A stretch of DNA of 64,000 bases from Dioscorea cayenensis subsp. rotundata (Eukaryota; Streptophyta; Magnoliopsida; Dioscoreales; Dioscoreaceae). A program made the position numbers and the translations under genes. The DNA is taken from positions 21,301,501 through 21,365,500 of the forward strand of contig NC_052474.1 of assembly GCF_009730915.1 (NCBI RefSeq). The letters are read 5' to 3'. The notes beneath the pieces were generated by a model that searched no databases, was not told the DNA's origin, and saw nothing but the letters and a program-made list of their open reading frames with translations. Position 1 is the first letter of the stretch, and the number at the start of each line of letters is the position of its first letter. Below are positions 24,559-37,033 of this stretch, one piece after another.

Positions 24559-26789
24559 ATGGCGGTGGGCAATGGAACAACCAAAGAAGAAGCACTGGTG
24601 GTGAGCTTCGGAGAGATGTTGATCGACTTCGTACCAACCGCCTCCGGCGTATCCCTGGCCGAAGCTCCTGGCTTTCTCAAAGCTCCAGGCGGTGCCCCGG
24701 CCAACGTCGCCATCGCCGTCACCCGGCTTGGTGGCCGCGCCGCCTTCGTCGGAAAACTCGGTGACGATGAGTTTGGCCGTATGCTCGCCTCGATCCTCCA
24801 ACAAAACGGCGTCGTTGATTCCGGCATCGTCTTCGACTCCGGCGCCCGCACTGCTTTGGCTTTCGTCACCCTCCGTGCCGACGGCGAGCGTGAGTTCATG
24901 TTCTATCGGAACCCTAGCGCCGACATGCTCCTCACCGAGGCCGAGCTCGATCGAGATCTCATTTCTAGGGTTTCATTCGTTCCCCTTTTCTAACCTTTTT
25001 CCATGCAATAATTTTTTTTTAATTTTTTTTATATTTGTGGTTTTATTTGGGTGATAATTTATATGTTCATAAAGATCTGATTTTTTTTTTCAATTTATTA
25101 TTATTAATTTTTTTTTTGATATAATTATTTTTAGATGTCGATCATGAGAAAGATAATTGCATGTAGACAAGCATTAAATTGTTTAACTTATTTTGTTTGT
25201 AAATGTGTGGACGAAATTTCGCTTTATTTTTGTTTTTATCTATTTATTTATTTATTTATTTTAGCTTTAAGACATTTATTTATTTATTGATATTGATATT
25301 TGAAATTATGTATATATAAATAATTGAAGGTTCTTTTCACATAAGACCTTTCTTGAAGTTTTTCTTCCACAAACTTTGCTTCAAAGAACAGTTATTTTAG
25401 TTATTTTATCCTTTTGTTTGTAGACAAATATTAATAGTGAAAGAGAACCTTTTTTTTTTCTTTTGAAATTTCTAGTTTTGTTTTATTTCTATAGAGCAAA
25501 TCTTGATTATTTTTTCCTAATTTATTGTTATTGTTTTAGGTTTTCAAATTGTTTAACCCACAAAATACTTTTAGTTTTGCTTCTTTTTTAAAAAATTAAC
25601 ATTGGCCTTTACTTTAAAAGTAAATTATTAAAGGTACCTTCATATCACATGAAGACCTTTCTTTAAGTTTCTCTTTCACAAACTTTGCTTCAAAAATATC
25701 TATTTTACCCACCTTTCACGGGTCCCTTCTCAATTATTTTGTTTCCTTCCAATATATATATATATATATATATATATTTCAAAAAAAAAAAATCTAGAAT
25801 AAAAAGTAGTCAAAACCCATCCTAAAAAAAACCTTATATATATAATTGTTTTTACATATATACCCCTAATTAAGAACTTCAGCAAGACTCTTTCAAGTTG
25901 GTCAACAGAAAACACAAGTTTTGCTTTCTCCAAGAACTCTTTTATTATTATTATTATGATTCGTTGAATTAAATGATTCTTATCCTCAAACAATTCATCA
26001 ATTAATAATAATAATAATAATAATAATAATTGTTATATTGATTCATGTTTATCTGATTCACAGGCTGCAATCTTCCATTATGGATCCATAAGCTTGATCA
26101 CAGAGCCTTGCAGATCAGCCCATTTAAGAGCAATGGAGATTGCAAAAGAAGCAGGTGCATTACTCTCATATGACCCGAATCTTCGTCTTCCTCTCTGGCC
26201 ATCGCCGGAGGAAGCACGTGACCAGATCATGAGCATTTGGGACCAAGCCGACATCATAAAGGTCAGTGATGTTGAGCTTGAGTTCCTCACCGGAGAAAAC
26301 TCCGTTGAAGATGATGTTGCCATGAAACTATGGAGACCAACACTCAAGCTTCTTTTAATAACTTTAGGTGACAAAGGATGCAAATACTACACTAAGGTGA
26401 CTAAAATTTCATTGGTTCAATGCAATTGACTCAATCTAAAAGCATTTACTGAGTTTATCATGTAACAGGATTTCCGGGGAATGGTTGAGAGCATTCAGGT
26501 TAAAGCAGTGGACACGACCGGTGCGGGCGACGCATTTGTCGGAGCTATGCTCCGTAGGATTGTTACTGATCAATCCGCATTGCAAGTGAGTCAAACACGA
26601 TGAATAAACGGCATTGTCACTAAATTCTAATGCAATTATGTGATGACTTTTTAATTGCAGGATGAGAAGAAACTTAGAGAAATACTGAGATTTGCTAATG
26701 CATGCGGAGCCATAACTACGACTAAAAAAGGCGCAATTCCTGCTCTGCCGAATGAAGCAGAAGCTCAGGAGTTCCTCCAAAGAGTCTGA
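24559..26789 (+). CDS. FRK: Fructokinase (pfkB family), four exons, complete
   Basis: Exons 24559-24969, 26064-26396, 26469-26585, 26661-26789; 329 aa, the usual length for plant fructokinases, all junctions phase 0. It phosphorylates fructose to fructose-6-phosphate with ATP, normally in the cytosol after sucrose cleavage. Residues 16-26 ([11 protein letters not shown]) carry the N-terminal substrate-binding Asp23; 44-50 is the GGAPANV sugar-binding motif; 263-269 is DTTGAGD, with Asp269 as the expected catalytic base in the pfkB signature. The C-terminus [17 protein letters not shown] is typical of the family. Exon 1 is very GC-rich at third positions, later exons less so. No transit peptide is evident, so a cytosolic FRK2-type enzyme is likely. 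The poly(A) signal AATAAA is at 26896-26901. The gene is tail-to-tail with the DUF4504 gene, 178 bp apart. Confidence 0.95.
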
Positions 26790-26895
26790 GACTCTCTTCT
26801 AAGTTATCAGCTTGTGTTGTTGTACTTTGATTCAGGAATGTTTTTTTCGTGTTTTTTGTTTTTGTATTCGTTGCAAGCAAAGTGAATGTGATTGT

Positions 26896-26901
26896 AATAA
26901 A
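26896..26901 (+). terminator. Poly(A) signal of the fructokinase gene
   Basis: AATAAA, 107 bp after the TGA stop codon, in a T- and G-rich stretch. Confidence 0.6.
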
Positions 26902-26967
26902 ACTTTTGCAATGGTCATTAAAAGTTTAGCCAGAATGAAGAAATTATTCATCGAAAAGAAATACTCT

Positions 26968-29900
26968 CTATAACACAATGGCTTGTGGATAACATTCACT
27001 AACCTCCATCCTCAGGTGCATCCATACTCGCCTGCAACTCTCGAGCTTTGCTGATATGCAGGTGAGAAACATTTCCGCCCATGGCTCTTTATCCGCTCTC
27101 TGACTCAGTTCGTACGGCACGGTGAAACTAAACAATGGGAAAAAATCACCAGATTACAAAAGTGAAATTTTAGATATTAAATATCAAAGTCATATTCATG
27201 TGAATATAAAAGATCAAAGTCATATTCATGGTGGATCTGGCGCATTTAAGTGAACCAGTGAACAGGATAAACATTGTGGGCATATCCAGCAGGATGAATC
27301 AGACAGTGGACTAAATTATGGAACTGGAAAGTGACTTTGCAAGGCAATCAGAGTCAATGCAAAGAGCAGGCATGATATTTATGTAAGCAAAGGCTGGTCC
27401 ATGACAGCGAAGCTTCGGAAAGTCAGTAATTTGTGGCCCTTAATCCTACGATAAAAAATTTCAGCAGCTAAAAACACGAGTATTTAATGTTCCATTCGTC
27501 ATAAATATTTTCAAATGATAAATTGGCTGTGACAGGCAACCTTCGGCTTTAATGCTTACGATAAATTTGATACTTGAGTCGGAAGTTATGTAATTAGTTT
27601 ATGAGACTAAGAAAAATAGAGCGAACAACTTTGATAGGAGAAGTTAAAACAGGAAGACAATATGATGAGGGGGGTTTACCTCATTAATTCTTCCTCGGAA
27701 GATTTTCTGCCAGATGCTTCTTTTCTGAAAATATTAGCAGAAGATTTTTAAGGACATTAATGAAATGACATTTGTATTTAAAATAGAACCAGAAAGTGAT
27801 AAACCTGCGGACTAGAATCTTGTAAATGTGAAGATACTTTGTAGAGAGATTGTACACAGCATCAGCGACATGGTCTTTGCTGAACAAGTATACAACAGGA
27901 TAACCAAGAAGCCATCTGCAGAAAAGAATAAATTTAAGAGGCAAAAGTTTACAAATTATCATTCTGATGTGAGAAGGCATGCTTATGAATCAGTGATATC
28001 TTGCTAATATATATAAAAAAACCAGAAATCTTTATAGTCTAGAACATTATTTCTGACTGTCAAATTGAATACCAATTAATTTATGAAAATAAGCAGAAAA
28101 CTACTCCTTGGTGATGAAACCCATTCTATTGTCAAACCACACTTAATACTCATTATACTCATTATATCGCAAAATGAAACTTTTACACAATTATTTATAG
28201 GCCTTGAAACTGCCTATGTTTTATTATCACATTGATATGTGACATCAAAAGAGTCAAAGGGCAAAAATTGGCATTCACGAATGATTAAACCAACTCAAAT
28301 ATGAATACTAAAGTCAATTGGCATCCACACAACTGACACAAGGGAACCGACTGAAACAAAAAAACTGAATATGCTCAATTTTCTGCATGTCAACTTGATT
28401 GATGTCGATAGCAACTCAGTTATAATTTGAATAGACAATATAAAAAAAAATACCAACAGTCATAACAGATAATTAATTAGAGTAATAGATCCAAGAATTT
28501 AATGTTCTTTCACACATATGCCTATGCAAACAAATGCAATAGTTTCACAGAGGAGCATTGCTTTACCCATTCAGTGTCGGTAGGGTGATCTTAGTATCTT
28601 TCACAATGTCACTCAGATCAATAGGCTCAGAGGATTCAAAACCAAAGCTCTCACCAGCATTTGTGTAACCGTGAGGATCACAATCTGAAGATTTGACCTT
28701 TGGTGTAGAAATAGGAGCGTTTGGAAGTGAAGGTCCTGCATTGTCTTCATTAGAGGGTAATAGTGAAGCAAATTTCTTCTGAATCGCTACAAGTTCTAAT
28801 GTAGCTGCATTTTGCTCAGAATGCAATATCATCTGCAATGAGCAATAAAGAGTCACCAAAAGAAAAACAATATATGAACATTTCATTTTCCGATTGGTTC
28901 TAGTTTGAAACCTTGGGAGGATCTTGTTCAAGGTCTACAAAGAAAAGCTGTGGCTGAAAGTTTAGACTTAACGAGGTATGTTCGGCAAGTCCTTTAACAT
29001 GTATTATATATATCATGTCTTCTATGACCATGATCTTTAGTTGGAGGAAAATGGTCGTCTCCTGTAAATCAAGCACAAGACCTATCAACCCTTCTAGCTG
29101 ATGGAAATCAATCAAAAGTGTCGAACAAAAATAAAATAACATAGAAAGTGAAGCAAGACAACAGTTCACAAGCTGAAACATTCTACTGCTTCTGTGCATG
29201 CCATTTAATGACTAGCAGATTACAAGCATCTATGAATTTGTCGATGTGTGATTAAGAATATCTCTTGTAGTCTACTCTATAAGCTCCAACTTTTATGTTT
29301 TAATGCTGATGTCAAGAATGAATTAGTGTTCTAAGGCCACTAGATGTATTAAAAGCAACTATAAAAACATGTTGACAAGAAATGCAGACAATTTTATGTA
29401 TGGCATGCATCCTTGTGCTGAATGCACAATCATGGTAACAGAAAACTTCAATCCAAAATAAAGCAATCAATTTGATTTAAGTCATTGGAAGACTACAAGA
29501 GCTCCTAACAAGGTAGTTATTGCAGAATGAAAATTCAAAATCCTTCGACAACTTCATTTCATTCAGCAACACCATGTTGATTTAATTGGAGGTTGCTATA
29601 CGTTAATTGCAATAATACAGCGTCAGACAAAAACTTATGAACCTGTCCAAACAGGTGGCTTAAAACTAAGTTCCTAAAAGAAGGAATAGGCTTTCAGAAG
29701 AAAACACTACTTGACAAGGCATGAAGCATAAATAACAGATAATTTCAAGAGGTGCAGGCAGAACTGGAACCGATTATTCACAAGTAAAATACTACTCCCA
29801 CTACAATCATGCTAAACAACAATACAAGGATGCAACTTTTCACCAAAGCAAGCAAAGAGAGGCACAGAAGCAAACTTAATAACAAGTGAAACATTGATCA

Positions 29901-30460
29901 TTCTGCTAAAAAAATGGATTTAAAGACCTTGCGAGCTAAATGTAACAGTGCACAGAGATGTTCTCCTAGCTCCGGCATCTTCCCACCATAATCCACCATC
30001 ACCACAGGCCTCAATCCAGTGAGCAAAGACAAGATATCTGTCACCAAAATCTATTCAACATCACACACCCAAAGTTATCAAAGTCCATTTTTTGCACATC
30101 AAACACAAAATTCAAGACTTTTTTTTGGTATTCTACTTAGCATTCAAAACCTCACAGTCACAGATCAAGCACAAAATCACCAATCATTTTCTTTCTACAA
30201 CTCCACAGCATCACATAACAAACCTATGCATACCAGAACTGGAATCAAATTCGATTTAAAGAAATCCTACAACCAAACAACTCCAAAAAACCAAAAATTA
30301 CATAGAAAAAAAAAAATAAAGCAAAATTTAAATGAAGATGATGAAGAAGAAGGAGACCTATCTCCAGACGGCGCTTGGCGGAAGACCTCAAGCGCCATTT
30401 GATGCGAGATAAGCAATCATCCAAGGCCCTGAGAACCTCCTCCGAATCCCCAAACTCCAT
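26968..30460 (-). CDS. DUF4504 / C1orf74-like protein, six exons
   Basis: Exons (minus) 30358-30460, 29928-30037, 28567-28832, 27805-27915, 27680-27724, 26968-27127; 264 aa with every phase consistent. The start is the ATG at 30460 (MEFGDSEEVLRALDDCLSRI). Landmarks: LLTGLRPVVMVDYGGKMPEL (exon 2), WLLGYPVVYLF (exon 4), and EPWAEMFLTCISAKL before the C-terminus (YPQAIVL). The GLRP-VDYG and GYPVVY blocks and the length agree with my memory of the eukaryotic UPF0739/C1orf74 (DUF4504) family, whose function is unknown. Residues of exon 3 are acidic and Ser/Pro-rich, probably a disordered linker. The gene model is stronger than the family name. It is divergent from the SEP15-like gene, about 1 kb apart, and convergent with the fructokinase. 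Confidence 0.8.
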
Positions 30461-31506
30461 TTTTGGAAATCAAATTGCAGATGTCCAAGAAATTTTCCTG
30501 CTCTTCTTTGGTTGAAATCAGTTCGCAAAACCTCCACTGATTGAAAATTAATTTGTTATTTATATTTTGAGAAAATTCATAATTCCATATATATCCTTCA
30601 AAATAGTTTTTTTTTTATTTTTATTAAAAAAATAAAAAAATAAAAAAATAATAGGGCGAAGAAAACAAAATCCACTAATCATATAATACTTTCAGAAAAA
30701 AAAAACACATAAAAGATGTATAACAAACTCGGTGGCTCTATTTCAGATATTACATAAATTGAAAAAAATAAACATATAAATGATTTTAAATATCAAGGTT
30801 TGAGAAGATAAAAAACAAGAATAAAAATTTTATTTCATTCTCAGTGTTAAAATCAACTTAAAAATTTTCTTAAAAATAATTATCCTTGTTATTTATAGGA
30901 AAGGTATATGCTTATTTTGAATGATTTTTACACTGTAATATTTATAAATATATAAATTAGTATCTTCTTCACTAGCATTTAAAATTTTTTATTTTATATA
31001 CTCTTGGAAAAAGTTTAATTTCACTCACTAAACTTTATGCTCCGATAAAAATTAGATTTTTTTAATTAAAAAACATCATTTTATAATCTAAAACTATAAA
31101 TTTGAATTAACAAAAAATTCTATTTTTAGTATTTATAAATTACACCTATTTTATTCCTCTATTAACCTCAGCATTTTCCTCCCTATCTTTTTAAACATTT
31201 TCCCGTTCTTAAATATGATTGCATTTATTTATTTATTTATTACAATCAAATAGGTTTAAATCCATAAAAAAAGAATTCCACAAATTTTTTCCTTATTTAA
31301 AAATTTTTATATAATTTTTAAAATTAGACTTTTTTTTTCATGGTTTACAACTTTACATGTTAAAAATCTTTTTTTTTTTAAAAAAAATAATTTATGTTAT
31401 TTTTAATAATAAATAAATTATTGAATAATTCGTAATTATAAATGCTGAGCATTCATCGAGTGCTCTTCGGGAGACGCCGGAGCGATCGCGAGCAGCAAGC
31501 GAGAAG
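30461..31506. other. Shared upstream region of two divergent genes
   Basis: About 1 kb between the DUF4504 gene (minus) and the SEP15-like gene (plus). It is AT-rich with poly(T) and poly(A) runs and turns GC-rich only in the last 50 bp (probable SEP15 5'UTR, from about 31450). No gene was seen. Confidence 0.6.
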
Positions 31507-34500
31507 ATGGGGATCGCCGCCGCCGCCGCCGCCGCCAAGCACCTCCTCCTCCTTCTCCTCATCTCCATTGCTCCTCTAGCGCTGGCCGATCAGCTGAGCC
31601 CCAAGGAGTGCGAGGATCTTGGCTTCACTGGCCTCGCCCTCTGCTCCGATTGCAACACCTTCGCCGAGTACGTTAAGAACGATCATGGTATCATCGTCAT
31701 CTGATCCCTCTCTTAATTTACCATTTTTCTGGATTGATTTCGGTTTGCAGGATCTAGTCTTGTTTCTGATGTTGAATTTCTAGGGTAAACTTGTATTCTC
31801 TTTGGATCTCGAGATGAATTTTTCATTTTTTTCCCCTTAATTTTTGGTTGATTCTTGGGTTCTTTCTACGGCTTTGTATGCTTTGGTGATGCTGCTGGTG
31901 CTTTACTGATTGAATTCATAGTTAACGTAGAGAAAATTTATGTGAATTTAAAGTTAGTGAGGTTTATTGAAAACTCTGATTTATCAACTTCTAAAAAGCA
32001 TAAGATTTTCTTGAAGATGAGAAAGCTATCAATTAAAGTTGAAAGTTGTTGGTGTTTTACTATGTTGTGGCCACAATGTTGATGATCTTGACAATGTGTT
32101 ATAAACTATTAATGAATTGAAGTGAAATTAGTGTATAAAGAGCCTTCATAAAATTTTAAGAGTTGAAGCCCTTCCACCAAAATAAAAAAGAGAAAGGAAA
32201 AAATAAAGCCACCTGTGTCTATTCTTTGTTGATACCGTTTGAGGTGTTTAGGCCTATTTAGACCATTGGAGGAAGTAAGCTGGTAAAAGCATTGATGGAA
32301 ATTTACTACTACAAGAGGATTAAACTGATGAAACAGGCATAAGTCTTGCCAACATGAACTTTTTCTTTGCTTTCTTATTTTAGCTGTAGAAGCTGTTCAA
32401 TAAGTTTGAAGGGAGGTTGCGGGCTGCAAAGCATTGCCACCTATTTCAGTCTTTGCTAAAAAGTTTATGTAAACATCAACAGTTAATCCTATTGGTTTTG
32501 TTCTTCTGATTTATTTGTCTCATTGCCTGCTTTTTAATGTTCAAAAAGCATGCATTGATTCTCAGCATTAGAAAGTTTGGTTTTGGATTTTGAGGTCTCC
32601 AATGTCGATGTTTTTACACATAAAAGTAAAATGTTGTTGTTAATGTTTATACACTATATTGGTTGCAGAACTGGTATCTGACTGCCGAAAATGTTGCACA
32701 GACGATTCGGATGACTCCATGAGTAAGGTATGATATTTTATTATTTTTCTGTTCACAATTGAAGATTTTTTGGTGAAAGGTAAAATCATGCTAACTAACT
32801 TTCAGTAATATTCCACCTCGGGAATCTCTTACGATTTATGTATTAGTTTTCCAAGCCATTGAAATGTTACAGATTCAAATATGATAAATATGATACTCCA
32901 TTTGCATGCACCTTCACCATTATCGTTGTAAAGAACACATTGTAGTAATATGGTGTTGGCTATGAAGCATAACCTTGATTATGGATGGCATCAGTAAGGA
33001 AATGATGGTGTCAGATTCCTTGTAGAAAGAAAAAGGCCTTTTCAAGAACATGATCTCAATACACTGAGGGGCACCTACTTGAGTATGACTCATTTTGCCA
33101 TAGATCAAGCATTGTATATTCATCATTCATGTGAAACATTGTTCCAAGGTTTCCAAGGTTTCTACAACCATACTGAAAAGTCATTATGCTGCATTGCAGA
33201 TATTGAAGTAATATAAAGAGTAACAGAGATTTGCTGTCATATAAAGTAATACAACTGTATGTAACGCATAAAGAGTTTTCATCTTCTCTAAACATTATGA
33301 TATTTGGATGAAATATAAATCAAAATAAGTGGTCCATCCTCTAGTAGAGTACTTGCAGCTGTGCATCTACCTTTCCTTGGCATCAGCGATATTGAGCGAT
33401 CTCTCTGAAAAGCACAATATTCCATTTTAAAGATGCTAGTATACTCCTAAACTTGGGTGTGTTTGCAGGTTACATTTTCTGGCGCAATTTTGGAGATATG
33501 CATGAGAAAATTGGTTTTCTATCCTGAAATAGTGGGATTCATTGAGGAAGACAAAGATGAATTTCCATCTGTGAAAGTTCAATATGTGTACGGTTCTCCC
33601 CCAAAACTACTAATGCTGGGTGATGATGGTTTTCAAAATGAAAGCATAAGGTCAGTCTTTTAAATTTCAAACCAATGATTTCATTTTCTAAGTCAGTGAA
33701 TTCAGCATGGTGCTCATTTTTTTCTGAATGCCCTTTTAACTTGAGAGTGCTTGGGTTTCTTTTATTGCCAAATCCTGATATAGTTGTACTTTTTGGACAA
33801 CTAATTATAGCATGTGAGATTATTGAGATATCTTCAAATGTTAAATTATTTTGATGACCTGGGACTGTCTGATGATTGAATATGCAGGGCCATTCAAGCA
33901 ATGATCAGTTAGCATATCAGTACACGCATAAGACATTAAAAAATTATGGCATTTAGACACTTTAAGCAGCTGGGATGGTTAGTACGAGAGTATCCATAAC
34001 AATTTAATGATGTGCTATCATATATGATGAGAAGCACTTGAACATATTACTAGACCAGTGAAAACATAAAATTCTGTTTGCACCTTAACAAGCAGTCATT
34101 TGTAGCGCCTTGAGAATTCAAATTAGGTTTAGATGATTCAAGACTAGTGAACACAAGATTTAAATGTTACTATGGGAAGCTAAATCATGTCATTTGGCCT
34201 AGGAATGGGTGAAGAAATTTACCTTCTTCCCAGTAAGACATGGCGTGAAATCTAACTGGACCATTTAAAGTTCAACATTATTCAACTTTATCAACTTGTT
34301 CAGATCTTGGACATTTTTATTCTGCCCAGACCTGCTTCCAGAAGAAGTCCCAAGCTAAACATGATTCTACATTACTTCTGCTATCTCACTCACACCGATA
34401 ATTTAAGATTGATATGGATGAGATCAGCAAAAGATATCAAATTTGTAATATACCATGCTTCCAAACATCGAATGTTTTTTTGTGGATTGACATTAATTTA

Positions 34501-34709
34501 TGATTCAAAATATATTATGATATTTGTACCCCACCTGAAGTCATTTTAGAGATGGTGTTTTCTGTCAAGTCTTGTTTTTTTTTTTTTCCTCCTGATCTAT
34601 TGCATGTGCTCATCATAATGCATTGAATAACAGAATCGACAACTGGAAACGGGAAAACATTCGGCGATTCCTGAAGGAGAAGGTGAAGCCTGATCTATCA
34701 GCAAACTGA
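31507..34709 (+). CDS. SEP15: SEP15/SELENOF-like ER redox protein, four exons
   Basis: Exons 31507-31687, 32669-32727, 33469-33650, 34634-34709; 165 aa, in phase throughout. The N-terminus has an Ala run then a Leu-rich core ending LALA, a secretory signal peptide. The mature part has a Cys-rich domain (KECEDLGF, LCSDC, SDCRKCC), which in animal SELENOF binds the ER glucosyltransferase UGGT, followed by a thioredoxin-like SelM/Sep15 domain (SGAILEICMRKLVFYP to VKPDLSAN). Animal SELENOF has a Cys-Gly-Sec redox site where this protein reads CMR, so the selenocysteine is replaced by Arg and no Cys-x-Cys pair remains. I recall that Arabidopsis At1g05720 also reads CMRKL. No ER-retention KDEL is visible. 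It probably acts in ER glycoprotein folding; redox activity is doubtful. The Ala run comes from a GCC repeat. Poly(A) signal near 34818. Confidence 0.9.
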
Positions 34710-35914
34710 TAAACCCCATCAGGTTCCTGCTTTACAACAACAACAACATTCAGATGTGCTGTATCTTTTTCTAGATTGTTAATTTTCTTAATTTGGTCTC
34801 ATAAACCACAAGATCAAAATAAAAATTATTATTGTTATTGTACTTGGATTAATTTAGTTGCTACTTTCTATTTCTTTGGAGACTGAAAAAAATCAGTTGC
34901 TTTATGTTCAAAACCCTCTTCTAACCAGCCTAACATTTTATTTGGTTGTCTATTCTCTACCCTTGGTGTGCCAGAAAGGCCGTTACTCTATCTACATTCA
35001 ACTATAACACTGCATGCATTTAATCCTTACCAACAACACTCTTGTTTGTGCGAGATTTTGTAGACTTGGTTGCCCAGCTATGTTTGAAAACATGGTGTCA
35101 TGTCTACATAATTGTGCTGACCAACTGCTGAGGTGATATAGCATCATAAATAGCAGCATTTGTTGCATTGTATGGCGGTTTTCTATTCACAAAGGTGAAG
35201 TACTGTATAGACATTTACAATTTCTCTTAAAATTGCAAGCTGCCTGGATCTGTTTTCCCTCACATTGTTTGGAGTATCATTTAAACCAAGAACATGCTTA
35301 AGCAGAGCACCATTTGAATGCACAGGATAAGTTTCTGTACTAATTTGTTTATTGCTTAGCTACATATATTTTTAACGTACCAATATGTGGTTTTCTTTTT
35401 GTACAAAAAGGTGGTGCTAGATGGTCTAGAACTTCTTTACATGAAATGTTTGTTCAATTTGTGCTAAGAAATTATTTATTTTTTATTTATTTATTTATTT
35501 TATGTTGTGAAAGCACTAGTTTAATTGGTTTTACAAATGAATAGATTAATTCATTCTTCCCCAGGCGAAGCAGAGCATTAAAGGAGATACACCATATCAG
35601 AAGTACAGAAGGTAATGCTTTGGAAAAACACCATTGCTTTTATTTACAGCCATATATGATAATTGCACTGAGTGTACTCATTGTACTCTTGTACAAATTT
35701 TCAGTAGACCAAGACTGCCATGTTCTCATTGCTCTGAATCTATAGCTTAATTTAAATTTCTAGTCAGGATTATAAGATGAATAGTTAGAATCTATGGTAA
35801 TAATAGATAGTAATAGTAACACTCCCATGTTTGTTAAAAAATAAAATAAAAATAAAGTAAAGATATTTATTTATTTATTACTGTGAAATAAAATGAAATG
35901 TCATATGCTTGTCT
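34710..35914. other. 3' ends of the convergent SEP15-like and bHLH genes
   Basis: It contains AATAAA at 34818-34823 for SEP15 and AT-rich spacer with a TTTA run near 35476-35500. No coding frame with domain signal was found. Confidence 0.6.
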
Positions 35915-37033
35915 CTAAGGAACACCATGAAGGTTGTAGCTTGTATGCTTTGTGGGAGCCCATAAGTCTGCTCCATTGCTTTGTGACAAGCTCTGAGTTG
36001 CAGTAATTGGCATCAAGCACAATCCTCTCCTTCTCAGGCTATATTTTTCATCCTGTTCATTAATAGTCATAGATTTATTTATTTATTTATTTTCAAGGCC
36101 AAAAATTTAAAAAAAAATAGTTGAATTAAAAAGTTGCATTGAAGGTTTATTTCACATACTTGTGTGTTGTTTTGCATTGTTGGAGTTCCAATATAAGGAG
36201 CACTTAACACCTAAAAAAAGATAATTTAAATAAATTATAGTAAGTTAATAAATAAATAATTAATTAATTTAAAAAGGGAAAAATAAAAAGAAATGTTAAT
36301 ATTGAAGGATGAGATAAAGAAATTAAACCTGCAGTTGTTCATGAAGGAATCTTATGTATCCAGTGGCCTCTGAAAGAACTGATGCAGTATCCGTCTATTG
36401 TTTCTCAAAAATTAAAATAAAAATTAATACATCAATACAACAAATATAGCCACATATATCTTGCATGAAACGTACTATATATATATTGATTAAAATTAAA
36501 AAAAATCAGAATATCATTGTACTAAACAACCATCTCCTCTCAAAAAAAAAATCAAGAGTTTTTAATGGTTTTTAAAATATAGAATAATTTCACGTAAAAA
36601 CAAATAAATAAATAAAAAAAGAAAAGAAAAGTCATTAAGAAGGAACTATAGAGAAAGAAAAGAAAGAGAAGATACCTTCCCAAATGGTGAGACCAACTGC
36701 TGCAGAGCTGCCACTCTTTCCCCAAATTTATCATTCTTCTCCTGCTTCACCATTTCATCATCATCATCATCATCATCACCATCATCAATACATATAAGAG
36801 TGAGAGAGAGAGAGAGCAATATAGAAACTAACTTTGGAGGAGATGGGCTTATGGAAAGAACCATCATGAAGAGTAGTAGTAGTGGTAGTAGTAGTTCCTG
36901 TTTTGAGCTTCTTATTACTAGTACTATTTCCATTGTTGCTGTTGGTGTTGTTGTTGGTGGTGTTGTTGTAGAGATGATAATCATGAGGTTCTCTTCTCCT
37001 TTGCTGCTCTCCTACTTCAGCCATCATCATCAT
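35915..37033 (-). CDS. bHLH transcription factor, bHLH153-like, five exons
   Basis: Exons (minus) 36833-37033, 36676-36741, 36329-36394, 36160-36210, 35915-36052; 173 aa, all phase 0. The HLH region is spread over exons 2-4: KFGERVAALQQLVSPFGK, then TDTASVLSEATGYIRFLHEQ, then VLSAPYIGTPTMQ. Exon 5 has the subgroup's C-terminal block SLRRRGLCLMPIT and NGADLWAP. These match the plant bHLH group that includes bHLH153 (At1g05710) and bHLH113. The classic His-Glu-Arg basic residues are not seen, so dimerisation is likelier than standard E-box binding. Exon 1 carries Asn-rich and eight-Thr runs encoded by triplet repeats. Four ATG codons in a row (37024-37033) make the exact start ambiguous. The exon 2 acceptor could also be one codon upstream. 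Confidence 0.88.

Noticed and set aside
24537-25054. Other open frames over fructokinase exon 1
   Set aside because: The GC-rich exon is open in several frames by composition. Only 24559 onward matches pfkB kinases.
36646-36984. 112-codon minus-strand open frame
   Set aside because: It reads the bHLH first exon, intron and second exon in the wrong frame. The spliced frame carries the HLH motif.
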